A DNA stretch of 41,246 nt from Planctomycetaceae bacterium (GCA_024638965.1 JAHEJI010000025.1:1-41246); one strand, 5' to 3'. Counted from the first letter of the stretch, positions 25,727-35,632 are shown. The notes: generated by a model from the sequence alone, not told the origin. Program-made: numbers and translations.

Positions 25727-25760
25727 AAAAAAAATGCGGTTTTGATTCATTCAAAACCGC
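25727..25760 (-). terminator. Rho-independent terminator after the first M4 protease gene
   Basis: On the minus strand GCGGTTTTGA pairs perfectly with TCAAAACCGC (plus coordinates 25751-25760 and 25736-25745) around a 5-nt loop. A run of eight T follows (A at 25727-25734). It lies 107 nt beyond the stop of the large protease gene and immediately before the ClbS/DfsB gene. Confidence 0.9.
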
Positions 25761-25866
25761 TGGTCATTGCTGTGAGAAACAATTCTGTGATTAGGAACAT
25801 AATTGCCATCCAGGCAATTGCCTTCCGAACGAAAATGATAGCCTGAATTCGAAACCGAATTCAACT

Positions 25867-28800
25867 CTATATCACGGCGAATTCGTGATCCACAAGCTCG
25901 TTCAAGGCATCGATTGAAGGTATTGCTTCAATTCCATGCTCGACGGTCAAATCTTTGCCAAGACCGTCGAGGTCAATGCGAGTTAGTTCGTGGCTGCCGC
26001 TTAAGCCAGTTACCTTGAACGATGGCAGTTGGGAACGACTAATATTCGAAATTGACGTGATGGGTTGAATGGGCTGCACAAGTTGCAAACGGGATCCAAG
26101 GATCGTCCTGTTACCTGATACAATAAAGTCGTTCGTGCCATTGTCTTCATATAAACGCCCCGCAGCTTGAGCGGAGAACTCAATCCCGGCAATTCGGATG
26201 AAGCTGTCCAAGCCTGGCGCACCACTGAACTCAAGCGTCATTTGACCATCGGTGACATCGACAACATATGACCGGATAGCGTTGGGACCTGCAAGCATTT
26301 TGAACGTGTCAACCTGGCCTTCAGCTGTAATCGTCACGCTGTCGCTATTGTTCCTCATTGCACCAAACAAAACGTCAACGTTGTAGGTGCCGTTTGCAAC
26401 ATTAATAACGAACGTTCCATCGCGAAGAATGACTCGGTCTCTTGTCAGGTCATTTCCACGGTTGCCTTCAACCGACGCAAAGGACAAGTCGTCGACTTGC
26501 GTCCATCCGTATCCGACGTTCGGATTGTAGCCTTGATTACTTACACCAGCATAGTCTTGAAAGACAATCGAATTATCCGGGCCAAAATCGATGCCTGGAA
26601 CATCGGCAAGAGCAGGCTCGATGTCTCGTTGCAGGAAGTACTCGCCCGAGGTGCCTGCGTCTGCGTAAACGCGTACCTGGTAAATACCGTCCAATTCCGC
26701 GATCACATTGATTTCACTTACATTCGTTTCGATCACGGTGCCCTGTGGATCAATCAGATCCATAAGCAGCGCGCTGCCTTTTTCGACGGACAAATCATTT
26801 TCGAACGAGAACGGGCCGCCGCCAGGCAGGATTCCCGTCAAACCGATTTCGTCACCCATTTCAACTTCAATTGAATAGACGTCCTCGTCAAACCGGCTTA
26901 ATTGGAAGACAAGGTTGTCAAACGGGGTGATGTCGCCACCAACTCCCGCCGCCAGAATGTAAGCAATTTCGGCAATCGGACGCATAATCGTCAGCGTTTC
27001 TGATTCGCCTTCCGCCAATGCTGAACTCACAACTTCTTCCAGAAATGTGCCGTCAGCCGCGTAAGCACGCAAGTATCCGGTGTCGGTCGTGTCGTCCGCA
27101 CCGACATCGATGGAAACAAATGTCTGCAGGTCTTCAAAGTCGGCGCGCAGGACGTTAACCCCGTCACGCCATCCGCTGGCCGTGATCGCTGACGAGGAAA
27201 AAACCATTGTTCCAGTCGGAGCACCGAAACTTGAGCCGTCGGCGGCAAAAACGTCTCCACCGGTGACATCGTTCGAAAGCGTTACGCCCGGATAGAAGTC
27301 GTTTAGAATCTCTCCAAGCTGAGCCTCGTCTGGTTCCGCGATTAACGTATCCAAACTGGAAACGTGACCGAGAACACCCGCGACATTCGATATATCCTGC
27401 GCCCGCGTACCGAATGGTCCGAGATCAAAATCGGCGTTGCGGGTTACTACGAGGCTGTATTCGGTAACCCCCATTACTCGTGCGTAGACGACATCACCCG
27501 TTCCGACAAATTGATTCGCATAGCTGGAAACGTTCGTACCGTCAGTGCCGTTCATAATTGGGTTGCCAGCCGCGTCAAACACGTCGACACGGATTGTGCC
27601 GACATTTAACGCCGTTGCTGCGACGGTAGCAAATGTTTGGTCGGCAACCTGGAAAGAATACCAATCTGCTCCGGAGTCAGGGATTCGAATTGAGATTTGA
27701 TCGTAACCTCGGCCATCGGTATCAACAGAAAAGTCGTCGTACTGTTGGAATTTGACTTGAATTACACCATCCAAGGCCAACCCGGTTTCGGCAGCCAGAT
27801 CAGTCAACAAAAATGTCTCGTTAAACCAGGTGCCAACAGGGTAGTCTGTATCGGTGAGAATGGTGTACCAAGTCTGGCCATCTTCACTGATAGAAACTCC
27901 GTCGCCATCGAAACTACCCGAGAACATTGCCGGGAGCGGATCGGGTTCGTCATTAAAATCAGCGTGGAAGAAACTGAGTGACGGATCAACTAGATTCGCG
28001 ACGTCGACGGTCCAAATTGCCTCGTTAAGATTGTAATTGCCTTCCAACGTCTGATCCATGATCATGGCAAACGAGCCGTCGGCGGTTCCCCATTTGTCCG
28101 TCAGTTGAATTCGGCCATTTGGGTCCGATGAAGAAATGGTCCAAGCTTCATCAAACGTACCTGTTTCAAACCCCTCCGACACGACTGGTGTTGTATCTTC
28201 CGGGCCAGCAACCGAACCGATCACGCCGAGCCGGTCGGTGAATTCGCTAAACGGAGTCGATGACGACTCAATATTTTGGGCCGATTGAATGGTGCCATTA
28301 AAACTGTCTGGCACCAAGCCTTCCAATTCCAGGTTGGTGTTCAGCCAGAGGTCAAGTATATATTCACCCATCGTGTCCTCGCCACCAATCTCCAGTTCAT
28401 ATGTTCCTGCGGAAGGAACCTGCAATCCTTGTTCCAGCACCGAACCAACTCCCGCGTTCATATTGAGCAATTCACTCCCATTTGAGTCGAGCAGCCTTAC
28501 TAGAGGGTTCAAATTGAAGTCCGATTGTACTCTCAACGCCAACGATTGACTTCCGTCCATTTCAATCGAAAAGAAATGGCTTTCGTCTTCGATAACGCCC
28601 GAAACTTGAGTTTGATAGATCAAAGAACCATCAGATTTAACTGCGGTAAAGTCTGGCAGATCCACAAAGAATCTCGGATCATAAACGCCGACGGCATCCC
28701 AGGCGGCCGCGGTGGTCATATATTGTTGAGATCTACGACCAAAGAGATCGGTGGCGGCTTGGAGTGCACCAAGACGCGCGTCAACGTATTCCGAATCCGG

Positions 28801-30321
28801 TGTCAGGTAGACGGTCAGATTACGAAATGCAATTGCACCTGCGTCATCGATGCCAATCCCAACGACATCATAATCATCGCCGTTGTCATTAGTGCCCGTA
28901 CCGCCATCGGTCATGAGCTGGAACCACTTATTTTGCACTCCCGAATTTGTGTGAACGGCACCACCCGGGTCCCAGAAGTCACCCATGTAAGTGTCTGGAT
29001 CCTCGAATTCGTTTGGATCTTCCATGTTGCGAATCGCGCCGCTGTTAAAAAGCCCAATATCGTGTCCAATTCTCCAGTTGTTGGTACCGGTCGCGAAATT
29101 TTCGACAACCTTGCCAAAGATGTCCGAAAATGATTCGTTAAGAGCTCCAGATTCGTCGGCGTAAATCAATCCTGAAGAATATTGAGTGACACCGTGAAAG
29201 AACTCGTGCCCAACAATGTCGAGTGAAACCAGGGGGCCGTTTTCGACCCCGTCGCCATCTCCAAATACCGCATATGTACCCATCCAGAACGCGTTGAAAA
29301 CGTTGTTTCCGTAACTAGTGTACGAGAGCATCACTGAGCCATCACCGTCATATGAATCGTAACTGTACGTTTCTTCTAACAACTTGTGAGTCTGTTCGGC
29401 ACCCCAATGTGCCTGCACGCCGGTTCTAACTTCGGGGTCATCAAACTGGGGTGTGGGGCTAGAGAATGGGACGCCGTCACCGATATCGGTGCTACCGTTC
29501 AGGTCAAGCGTAAAAACTCCGGGGTCATTGTTAAGAAGTATAAACTCATTACCGGCTTCGAATGCCGTGAATTCAACCTCGTCGTTGTAGAGACTGATTC
29601 CCGATGCCGGGACGTCCATTGCGTGAATCTGATCGTGACTTGCAACAATTTCACCAGAACTCGCATCCACAAAAATATCGGTTCGAGAAAATGGTTCGAT
29701 CGCGAAGACATCGAACTTGTAAGTTAACTCATATTCGCCCAGTCCGGATTGAAGAACGACAAGTTCTCCTTCCGGCATGCCGGTGAGATCATTAAACTGC
29801 CCGTGATCGTGAACATCGCTGAGTCCCAAAAAGTCCGGATCATCCCAGATGTAAGACGAAGCGTTCACGTGATCGAGGGCATTTTGAATCGCCATGGACT
29901 CAGATATCACGGCTGTGCTGTCGAGGCTGACGACGTTCTTGTAGTCGCCGCTAAGCGAAACGATTTGCCGATCTTTCACATGAGCCGAATAAATCCCGCC
30001 CAGTACTTCGTATCCGTTAAAGTATTGTTGATACTTGACGTGGGCAAAACCGTAGGCATCTCGGTTGATATCGATTTGCTTGAGTTGCTCGTTGGCGCCC
30101 AGACCGAGGTGGTCACGCAACAAGTCCATTCGCTGTTGAACAGGAACTGGATTCTCCAGCGTGTAAACCAGACTTGATGGACCCGACGACGCAATCGCTA
30201 CCGTCGACGCGAGATCGCCGGCAAGCATTTTGCGAGGTTCAAGTTTTTCGTACGCAAACAACTCTTGTTGAACGAGTGACCTTGTTTGAAGCGTGCGACG
30301 CCGATTCGATCGAGAATTCAT
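25867..30321 (-). CDS. Giant secreted M4 (thermolysin-like) metalloprotease with LEPR motif, copy A
   Basis: The 1484-residue extracellular protease has, in order: a basic N-terminus ending in LEPRKMLAG (27-35), the LEPR-x-LL type motif of planctomycete exported proteins; an FTP propeptide (about 55-130); a PepSY-like propeptide (to about 235); and the M4 catalytic domain (about 300-550). Zinc ligands are H372, H376 (HEFFH) and E396, 20 residues on as in thermolysin; H457 in VHTNSGVQNKW matches the catalytic histidine. Beta-rich domains follow: a PPC-like domain (about 560-665), a jelly-roll (about 705-875), further PPC-like units and a malectin-like domain (about 1245-1380). There is no PEP-CTERM tail. 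ATG 30321 has AAAGG 7 nt upstream. It is a tandem paralogue of copy B, with its own promoter-like site and terminator. Confidence 0.9.
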   Translation of the reverse strand: MNSRSNRRRTLQTRSLVQQELFAYEKLEPRKMLAGDLASTVAIASSGPSSLVYTLENPVPVQQRMDLLRDHLGLGANEQLKQIDINRDAYGFAHVKYQQYFNGYEVLGGIYSAHVKDRQIVSLSGDYKNVVSLDSTAVISESMAIQNALDHVNASSYIWDDPDFLGLSDVHDHGQFNDLTGMPEGELVVLQSGLGEYELTYKFDVFAIEPFSRTDIFVDASSGEIVASHDQIHAMDVPASGISLYNDEVEFTAFEAGNEFILLNNDPGVFTLDLNGSTDIGDGVPFSSPTPQFDDPEVRTGVQAHWGAEQTHKLLEETYSYDSYDGDGSVMLSYTSYGNNVFNAFWMGTYAVFGDGDGVENGPLVSLDIVGHEFFHGVTQYSSGLIYADESGALNESFSDIFGKVVENFATGTNNWRIGHDIGLFNSGAIRNMEDPNEFEDPDTYMGDFWDPGGAVHTNSGVQNKWFQLMTDGGTGTNDNGDDYDVVGIGIDDAGAIAFRNLTVYLTPDSEYVDARLGALQAATDLFGRRSQQYMTTAAAWDAVGVYDPRFFVDLPDFTAVKSDGSLIYQTQVSGVIEDESHFFSIEMDGSQSLALRVQSDFNLNPLVRLLDSNGSELLNMNAGVGSVLEQGLQVPSAGTYELEIGGEDTMGEYILDLWLNTNLELEGLVPDSFNGTIQSAQNIESSSTPFSEFTDRLGVIGSVAGPEDTTPVVSEGFETGTFDEAWTISSSDPNGRIQLTDKWGTADGSFAMIMDQTLEGNYNLNEAIWTVDVANLVDPSLSFFHADFNDEPDPLPAMFSGSFDGDGVSISEDGQTWYTILTDTDYPVGTWFNETFLLTDLAAETGLALDGVIQVKFQQYDDFSVDTDGRGYDQISIRIPDSGADWYSFQVADQTFATVAATALNVGTIRVDVFDAAGNPIMNGTDGTNVSSYANQFVGTGDVVYARVMGVTEYSLVVTRNADFDLGPFGTRAQDISNVAGVLGHVSSLDTLIAEPDEAQLGEILNDFYPGVTLSNDVTGGDVFAADGSSFGAPTGTMVFSSSAITASGWRDGVNVLRADFEDLQTFVSIDVGADDTTDTGYLRAYAADGTFLEEVVSSALAEGESETLTIMRPIAEIAYILAAGVGGDITPFDNLVFQLSRFDEDVYSIEVEMGDEIGLTGILPGGGPFSFENDLSVEKGSALLMDLIDPQGTVIETNVSEINVIAELDGIYQVRVYADAGTSGEYFLQRDIEPALADVPGIDFGPDNSIVFQDYAGVSNQGYNPNVGYGWTQVDDLSFASVEGNRGNDLTRDRVILRDGTFVINVANGTYNVDVLFGAMRNNSDSVTITAEGQVDTFKMLAGPNAIRSYVVDVTDGQMTLEFSGAPGLDSFIRIAGIEFSAQAAGRLYEDNGTNDFIVSGNRTILGSRLQLVQPIQPITSISNISRSQLPSFKVTGLSGSHELTRIDLDGLGKDLTVEHGIEAIPSIDALNELVDHEFAVI

Positions 30322-30407
30322 TGGTCTGCCTTTGTTCTTATTTCATATCAATTGCGGCGACAGTTGGGGCGGGATCACCAAATAGTGCCCCCAATATCGG
30401 TTCAAAT

Positions 30408-30435
30408 AGTATAAGTAGTACCATTAGGTCGTCAA
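30408..30435 (-). promoter_or_regulatory. Sigma70-like promoter for M4 protease copy A
   Basis: On the minus strand TTGACG (30435-30430) and TATACT (30413-30408) are separated by 16 nt. The predicted leader is about 80 nt. The upstream region of copy B has the same -10 sequence and the same spacing. Confidence 0.5.
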
Positions 30436-30564
30436 AGACAAAGAGCTATCGCTTATTGCGTTGAAGTCGACCGTTTTTGAAACCGGCTTACTGAGGAGGA
30501 TGTAGCCCAGTTGAGCCATGGATTGATTTTCACCTTAAAACCGAGTGGTGATTCACCAAAACCA

Positions 30565-30599
30565 CAAAAAAACTCTGCCAGAACCAAAACTGGCAGAGT
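30565..30599 (-). terminator. Rho-independent terminator after M4 protease copy B
   Basis: On the minus strand ACTCTGCCAG pairs perfectly with CTGGCAGAGT (plus 30590-30599 and 30572-30581) around an 8-nt loop, followed by a run of seven T (A at 30566-30572). It lies about 30 nt beyond the stop of copy B. Confidence 0.93.
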
Positions 30600-30627
30600 G
30601 GAAGGGAATCCACCACGTTTTGGAAAT

Positions 30628-33600
30628 CTATATTTTCGAAAGTAATTCTTCGCTGATTTCCGCCAATATCGTAAAGTCAGCCAGTTCTTTCAATTCATCT
30701 TGAGCCAACTTAGACCAGAATTCTTGCGCTTGTTGACGCACACGATCTTTGAGTTCGACGCTTCCACTCAAACCAATCGCCACGGGTGGGGCGTCGATAA
30801 CTGGACGTTGTTGCAGGATCGAAGTTTTCTGCTCATTTCTTCCACTCGGGTCTGCGTCAGACACTCGAAGCGTCGCCAAGCTCGGGTTAATCCGAAGGTT
30901 GCTGTGACCCGAGTCATTTGACTTCCCGCTGAGTCCCTGAATTTGGTTCAAGGTAATTCCGGAAATGTTGATCCGATTGTTCAATCCCGTTAGTCCGTCG
31001 AATTCGAACGTCAACTGTCCATCCGTCACGTTCGCTACGAATGATCGCACGACATTGGATCCTGCCAGAGGCGTGAACGTATCTATTTGATTTTCAACCG
31101 TAATTCGAACAGTCGGTGCGTCTCCAATTCCACCGGATTGGGAACCACGGTCCGTTTTCGTCGCGATACCCAGAACTACGTCGACGTCGTACATGCCATC
31201 GTCAACGTCGATCGCAAACGTGCCGTTTCGCAGACTAACGGAGTCACGAGTCAGGTCGTCACCGTTAATGCCGTCAATTGGAATCAAGCCACTAGTACTC
31301 AACCAGCCGTAACCGACGTCTGAATCATAGGGATTATCACTCACCCCCGCGTAATCCAGGTAGACAGGCGAAGTGTCCGTTCCAAAGTCAATTCCTGATG
31401 GTTCCTCGATGCCGGTTACCACGACCTCTTTGAACAAGATGTATTCGCCGGCTGATTCATCGGCAAAAACTTTGACAATGTAGGTTCCTGAAACTCCTGC
31501 GGTATGTTGAATAGTCCAGTTATCTACAGCCACAGAATTGCCAGAAGGATCGATCAACTCAATAAACAAATGACTTCCGTTGGTATCGAAAAGGCGATTC
31601 TGGAACAAATTCGGGCCCGCCCCAGGAATCGAGGCTGTGAGAGTCAACTCGTCACCCGCCGAAACATCAAGTGAATATAGATCCTCGTCAAACAGGTTGA
31701 CATCAAAAACGAGATTGTCCAGTGGAGCTACGTGGCCATCCTCGCCTGCAGCAACAATGTAGGCAATGTCAGCCGTCGGTCGAGAAATCGTCATGGTTCC
31801 TCTTCCGCCTTGCGGGACTAAGTCACTGTGGACTTCCCCGATTAATATTCCAAGTTCGTTGAAAGCACGCATCCAAGCCAAATCACCACCCGGTCCATCA
31901 GCACCGACATCGATTGAAACAGTTTGTTGCAGGATATCGAAATCGGCCCTAAGTTCATCGGCACCCAATCGCCAGAAAAATCCCATTGCAACCGGGTCGC
32001 GTGCAAAAACTGCGTTGCCCGTTGGGGCTCCAAAACCAGTTGCATCGAACGAATAAACACTGCCACCGGTGATATTGTTCGAGAGTGTTACGCCATAGAA
32101 CCATCGGTCCAGGTTGGTCTCGAATGGGGCATCATCAGGTTCGGCACCAACGATTCCCAGAGAAATGACGCTTCCAAATACGGCATCAACATTCGTGATA
32201 TTTTGAGGCGTCAGATCGTTAGGCTCGAGGTTAAACCCCGCGCCTCGTGTAACGATCAGGTTGTAGTTCGCATCACCGGTCACGCGCGCGAAGTAAGTTT
32301 CGCCACTGCCCACCAACGGGTCAACGACGGAATCGAGCTCAGCGGTGCTTGTTCCTGAGTAAATCAAAGCACCAATCTCGTTGAAAATATCAAGTTGAAC
32401 GCTGCTGCTACCCGCAACACTTGTCACGAAAGCCGTCGCGTATTGTCCATTGGCGACATCGAACGTGTACCAATCGGCCGCCGGCTCTGTATCGACGATT
32501 TCAATTGCGTCGAATGCTCGTCCGTCATCGGGCAATGAAAAGTTATCGTATTGTTGAAACTTCACTCGAAAATTTTGGTCAAGCGCAATTCCCGCCATCG
32601 CGGCCGCGTCGACCAAATCAATGCTGACATCAACCCATTCGCCGGGATTTGAGCTCATGTTTGTCAGAATGGTGTACCAGTTTATACCATCATCACTGAT
32701 CGCGATTCCGTCTCCATTGAAACTACCCGAGAAACTTGCCGGAAGCGGATGCGTTTCGTCACCCCATTCGGCATTCGAAACCTTAAGCTGTGGATTAGCA
32801 ATGGTGCTAAGATCAAAAGCCAATATTGCTTCATTGAGTGCATAACCGGAAGTCGTATCCATGACGAGGGCGTAGCTGCCGTCTGCCGCACCATGAAGGG
32901 TGGTCAGTCTGATGCGACCGTTCCCAGTTGATGAAGTCGTCCATCCAGTGCCGAGAGTTCCTGCTTCGAAGCTGTCCGAAAAGACCGCTGTTCCAGTTGG
33001 TGGTTCGCCCGCCAAAGATCCCACGACGGCCAGACGATCAACAAACGCGGACTGAGACGGCGTATAGTAACCCAACGATGACGTCTCCAGGGATTGGGCA
33101 GAATTCATATCTCCATTATCTGCGCCACCATGAAACTCCAGTTCAGCATCGGCGTTGAGAAGAATCTCCAGAGAGTATTCACCATACGTATTGTTGGCAC
33201 CGTCTATGACGACGAAATAAAAGCCACCCTTGACGACCGGAACGGATTGGAGGGCCGCAAGATTTCCTGTACCAGTTGTGGCTCCCACCGGGGCTCCCGC
33301 GGGATCGTAAATCTGAATCCGCGGAATGAGGGATCCCTCTCCCACAACGGCGGCTGTGAGGTTTTGAGCGTCATCAAGTGGCACGATGTATGTGTCGGTG
33401 AATCCCAAGTCAAAAGAATCGCTTTTTTGGACGCTGTAAATCATTGAACCCGAGGTTCCGACATCGGCCGCAATCGGCAAAAGCTCAACGTTTGGATCGT
33501 AGACGCCAACCGCATCCCAAGCTGCCTCTGTGGAGATGCGTTCAGGGGAGTTAACTCCAAATAAATCAATGGCGGACTGAATCGCACCGACTCGCGCATC

Positions 33601-35157
33601 AACGTATTGGGAATCGGGAGTCAGATAAACCGTCAAATTCCTGTAAGCGATCGCCGCGGCGTTCTGAATTCCAATTCCCTCAATGTCATAACTTACGTTT
33701 CCATCGTTGGTCCCGAATCCGCCCTCGGACAGCAAATAAAACCAATGATTTTGGACGCCGGAATTCGTGTGAACTCCGCCGAAGTCATCGCCTCCGGTAT
33801 ACCAATTCTCGCCAAAATAAGTATCCGGATCTCCCAGGGATTTCGGATCTGACAAGCTGCGAAGTGCCGCGCCGCTTCCAATGACAATTTCTTCGCCAAC
33901 CAACCAGTCGTTGCTGCCGGTTGCAAAATGTTCAACTGCTTCACCAAATATGTCCGAAAACGATTCGTCCAACGCGCCTGATTCGATGAAGTAGACCAGA
34001 TTCGCTGAATAGTCGTTAACAGCATGCGAAAATTCATGTCCAACTACGTCAAGTGAAACCAGCGGAGTCAGGTTAAATCCATCGCCATCACCGAACGTTA
34101 GTACACTGCCATCCCAGAACGCCGTGTTCAGACCATTACCGTACGAGGTGAAAACCTGGAGTAGCCCACCACTATCGTCAAAACTGTCTCGACCGAACAT
34201 CTGCGCATAGTAAAACATCGTTTGTTCGGCTCCCCAGTGAGCCTGAACGCCTGTATGCACGGAGGACGCCGTAAATGTATTCGAGATGCTTGTGATGTCC
34301 GTTGCAGCACCGTAGTTAGTGAATCCATTCATCGTGAAAGTCTGAATGCCCTGGGCAGCCTGCCTCAAGCGATACAGGGCACCTGTATCATCGGCGGTAA
34401 ACTCAACGGTTCCGTTATAGAGACTGGTTCCTGACGCCGGCACGTCAAATTCATTGATCTGATCGTAAACCTGGACGATATCGCCATTGATCGCGTCAAC
34501 AAACACGTACCCACGCGAAAGTGGTTGGACTGCATAAATGTCAAACTTGTAGGTTAGACGGTTTTCTCCCTCCGCGTTTTTCAGAATCACAGGCTGCCCA
34601 GTAGGAATTTCGAGATCTTCAATATGGCCGTGAGGATCTCCAGGCGAAATAAAATTCCCAGTCCCTGACGAAGCTGAAGATTCCCAGGCATAAATTTCTG
34701 CACCCACATAATCGAGTGCCACGGTAAGGGCCTCCGATTCGGTGAGTTCGGCTTGTGTCGAAATATCGCCCACGTATTTGTAATCGCCACTCAATCCAAC
34801 CAATTGGCCGCCAAAGACATGGGCTTTGTAAACCCCACCTTCAACCGGAATTCCGTTATGAAACTGCTGATACTTTAAATGAGCGAAACCAAGGTCGTCA
34901 CGATCAAGATCAATCAAGCGCAGTTGTTCGTTATGATCCAACCGGAGATGCGATCGCAAGATCTCCATTCGTTGTTCCACAGGAGCTGGTTCATTCAACT
35001 CGAAGTAAAGACTTGTCGGTCCCCCAATCCCGGTTGCTAGACTTGAATTCACTAAACCGGCTAATAACTGTCGTGGCTCAAGAGTTTGATAATCGAAATA
35101 ATGACCCAGTTTGTTTTGCCTGGATCGTAAAGATGCGACACGCTGACGAATGTTCAT
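30628..35157 (-). CDS. Giant secreted M4 (thermolysin-like) metalloprotease with LEPR motif, copy B
   Basis: The 1509-residue paralogue has the same architecture as copy A. The LEPR-x-LL motif LEPRQLLAG is at 26-34, then come FTP and PepSY-like propeptides and the M4 domain with H374, H378 (HEFSH), E398 and catalytic H463 in VHTNSGVQNHW. PPC-like, jelly-roll and malectin-like domains follow. Shared stretches such as NEQL..ID..RD..GFAH.KYQQ and the GVQAHWGAEQT block show common descent. The last about 110 residues differ from copy A: this copy ends in a charged, probably helical tail (RVRQQAQEFWSKLAQDELKE), copy A does not. Both copies keep all catalytic residues. ATG 35157 has AAGG about 9 nt upstream. 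The role is probably degradation of extracellular protein for nutrition, or envelope processing. Confidence 0.9.
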   Translation of the reverse strand: MNIRQRVASLRSRQNKLGHYFDYQTLEPRQLLAGLVNSSLATGIGGPTSLYFELNEPAPVEQRMEILRSHLRLDHNEQLRLIDLDRDDLGFAHLKYQQFHNGIPVEGGVYKAHVFGGQLVGLSGDYKYVGDISTQAELTESEALTVALDYVGAEIYAWESSASSGTGNFISPGDPHGHIEDLEIPTGQPVILKNAEGENRLTYKFDIYAVQPLSRGYVFVDAINGDIVQVYDQINEFDVPASGTSLYNGTVEFTADDTGALYRLRQAAQGIQTFTMNGFTNYGAATDITSISNTFTASSVHTGVQAHWGAEQTMFYYAQMFGRDSFDDSGGLLQVFTSYGNGLNTAFWDGSVLTFGDGDGFNLTPLVSLDVVGHEFSHAVNDYSANLVYFIESGALDESFSDIFGEAVEHFATGSNDWLVGEEIVIGSGAALRSLSDPKSLGDPDTYFGENWYTGGDDFGGVHTNSGVQNHWFYLLSEGGFGTNDGNVSYDIEGIGIQNAAAIAYRNLTVYLTPDSQYVDARVGAIQSAIDLFGVNSPERISTEAAWDAVGVYDPNVELLPIAADVGTSGSMIYSVQKSDSFDLGFTDTYIVPLDDAQNLTAAVVGEGSLIPRIQIYDPAGAPVGATTGTGNLAALQSVPVVKGGFYFVVIDGANNTYGEYSLEILLNADAELEFHGGADNGDMNSAQSLETSSLGYYTPSQSAFVDRLAVVGSLAGEPPTGTAVFSDSFEAGTLGTGWTTSSTGNGRIRLTTLHGAADGSYALVMDTTSGYALNEAILAFDLSTIANPQLKVSNAEWGDETHPLPASFSGSFNGDGIAISDDGINWYTILTNMSSNPGEWVDVSIDLVDAAAMAGIALDQNFRVKFQQYDNFSLPDDGRAFDAIEIVDTEPAADWYTFDVANGQYATAFVTSVAGSSSVQLDIFNEIGALIYSGTSTAELDSVVDPLVGSGETYFARVTGDANYNLIVTRGAGFNLEPNDLTPQNITNVDAVFGSVISLGIVGAEPDDAPFETNLDRWFYGVTLSNNITGGSVYSFDATGFGAPTGNAVFARDPVAMGFFWRLGADELRADFDILQQTVSIDVGADGPGGDLAWMRAFNELGILIGEVHSDLVPQGGRGTMTISRPTADIAYIVAAGEDGHVAPLDNLVFDVNLFDEDLYSLDVSAGDELTLTASIPGAGPNLFQNRLFDTNGSHLFIELIDPSGNSVAVDNWTIQHTAGVSGTYIVKVFADESAGEYILFKEVVVTGIEEPSGIDFGTDTSPVYLDYAGVSDNPYDSDVGYGWLSTSGLIPIDGINGDDLTRDSVSLRNGTFAIDVDDGMYDVDVVLGIATKTDRGSQSGGIGDAPTVRITVENQIDTFTPLAGSNVVRSFVANVTDGQLTFEFDGLTGLNNRINISGITLNQIQGLSGKSNDSGHSNLRINPSLATLRVSDADPSGRNEQKTSILQQRPVIDAPPVAIGLSGSVELKDRVRQQAQEFWSKLAQDELKELADFTILAEISEELLSKI

Positions 35158-35285
35158 TTAGAAAGCCTTTCGAGAAAGGTGAGTTCGTTCCATCGAACTT
35201 TGAGCGAAAGATAGGAAGGAATAAGGGATCATTTGCTGATTGCGGGATCACCGCAGGAGGAGAATTCCCACAACAATTTCCCGGC

Positions 35286-35313
35286 AGTATACGTGCTGGC
35301 TTATCAGACGCAA
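35286..35313 (-). promoter_or_regulatory. Promoter-like site for M4 protease copy B
   Basis: On the minus strand TTGCGT (35313-35308) and TATACT (35291-35286) are 16 nt apart. The -35 box is weak. The identical -10 and spacing upstream of copy A raise confidence. The predicted leader is about 120 nt. Confidence 0.4.
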
Positions 35314-35389
35314 AGCGAATCGGATTAATGGTCGAGATTACGCCGCTGTAGTTGATGTTGAGCGGCAAATGTGATGTAAGAAGGTGATA

Positions 35390-35587
35390 ATGCGACGAAT
35401 TTTAAGAGTCAAAGCATTTTTGCGAGCCCGGGTAACTAAGCTGCTCACATCCGTGGAACAGGTGTTCGCAATGGTTCAAAACGCATTGGGCCAGTTTTGG
35501 GAGTTCCCTGAATCGCCACAACTCGCAGACTTTGTCAGGAGCCCGTCCTCAATAATCGCTACGGTTTGCCGGCGAAGCTTACTGTAA
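35390..35587 (+). CDS. Candidate small basic protein
   Basis: This 65-residue frame begins with ATG 35390 and is preceded by AAGAAGGTGAT, close to a full match to the anti-Shine-Dalgarno complement. The N-terminal half is basic and amphipathic (MRRILRVKAFLRARVTKLL). The rest is mixed, with no family recognised. It lies between the copy B promoter region and the end of the PHP gene on the other strand. The ribosome binding site is its main support, and it could be spurious. Confidence 0.3.
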   Translation: MRRILRVKAFLRARVTKLLTSVEQVFAMVQNALGQFWEFPESPQLADFVRSPSSIIATVCRRSLL

Positions 35588-35632
35588 TATCCCTCAGCGA
35601 CGCCCTTCAATCAAATCCCGCGACACAAATTG

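Larger units (their letters stand above)
30322..30627. other. Spacer between the two giant protease genes
   Basis: This 306-bp spacer holds the terminator of copy B (30565-30599) and the promoter-like site and leader of copy A. The leader contains gcgggatcacc at 30369-30379, also found in the copy B leader. No gene is seen. Confidence 0.6.
35158..35632. other. Upstream region of copy B and convergent spacer
   Basis: The 475-bp stretch contains the promoter-like site of copy B (35286-35313), the 11-mer gcgggatcacc (35242-35252) in its leader, and a possible small plus-strand gene (35390-35587). Nothing else can be supported. Confidence 0.5.

Noticed and set aside
28525..29133. 202-residue plus-strand open frame
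   Set aside because: It lies antisense to the catalytic domain of M4 protease copy A and is a shadow of its codon pattern.
34755..35351. 198-residue plus-strand open frame
   Set aside because: It is antisense to the N-terminus of copy B and covers its promoter region; no family features.
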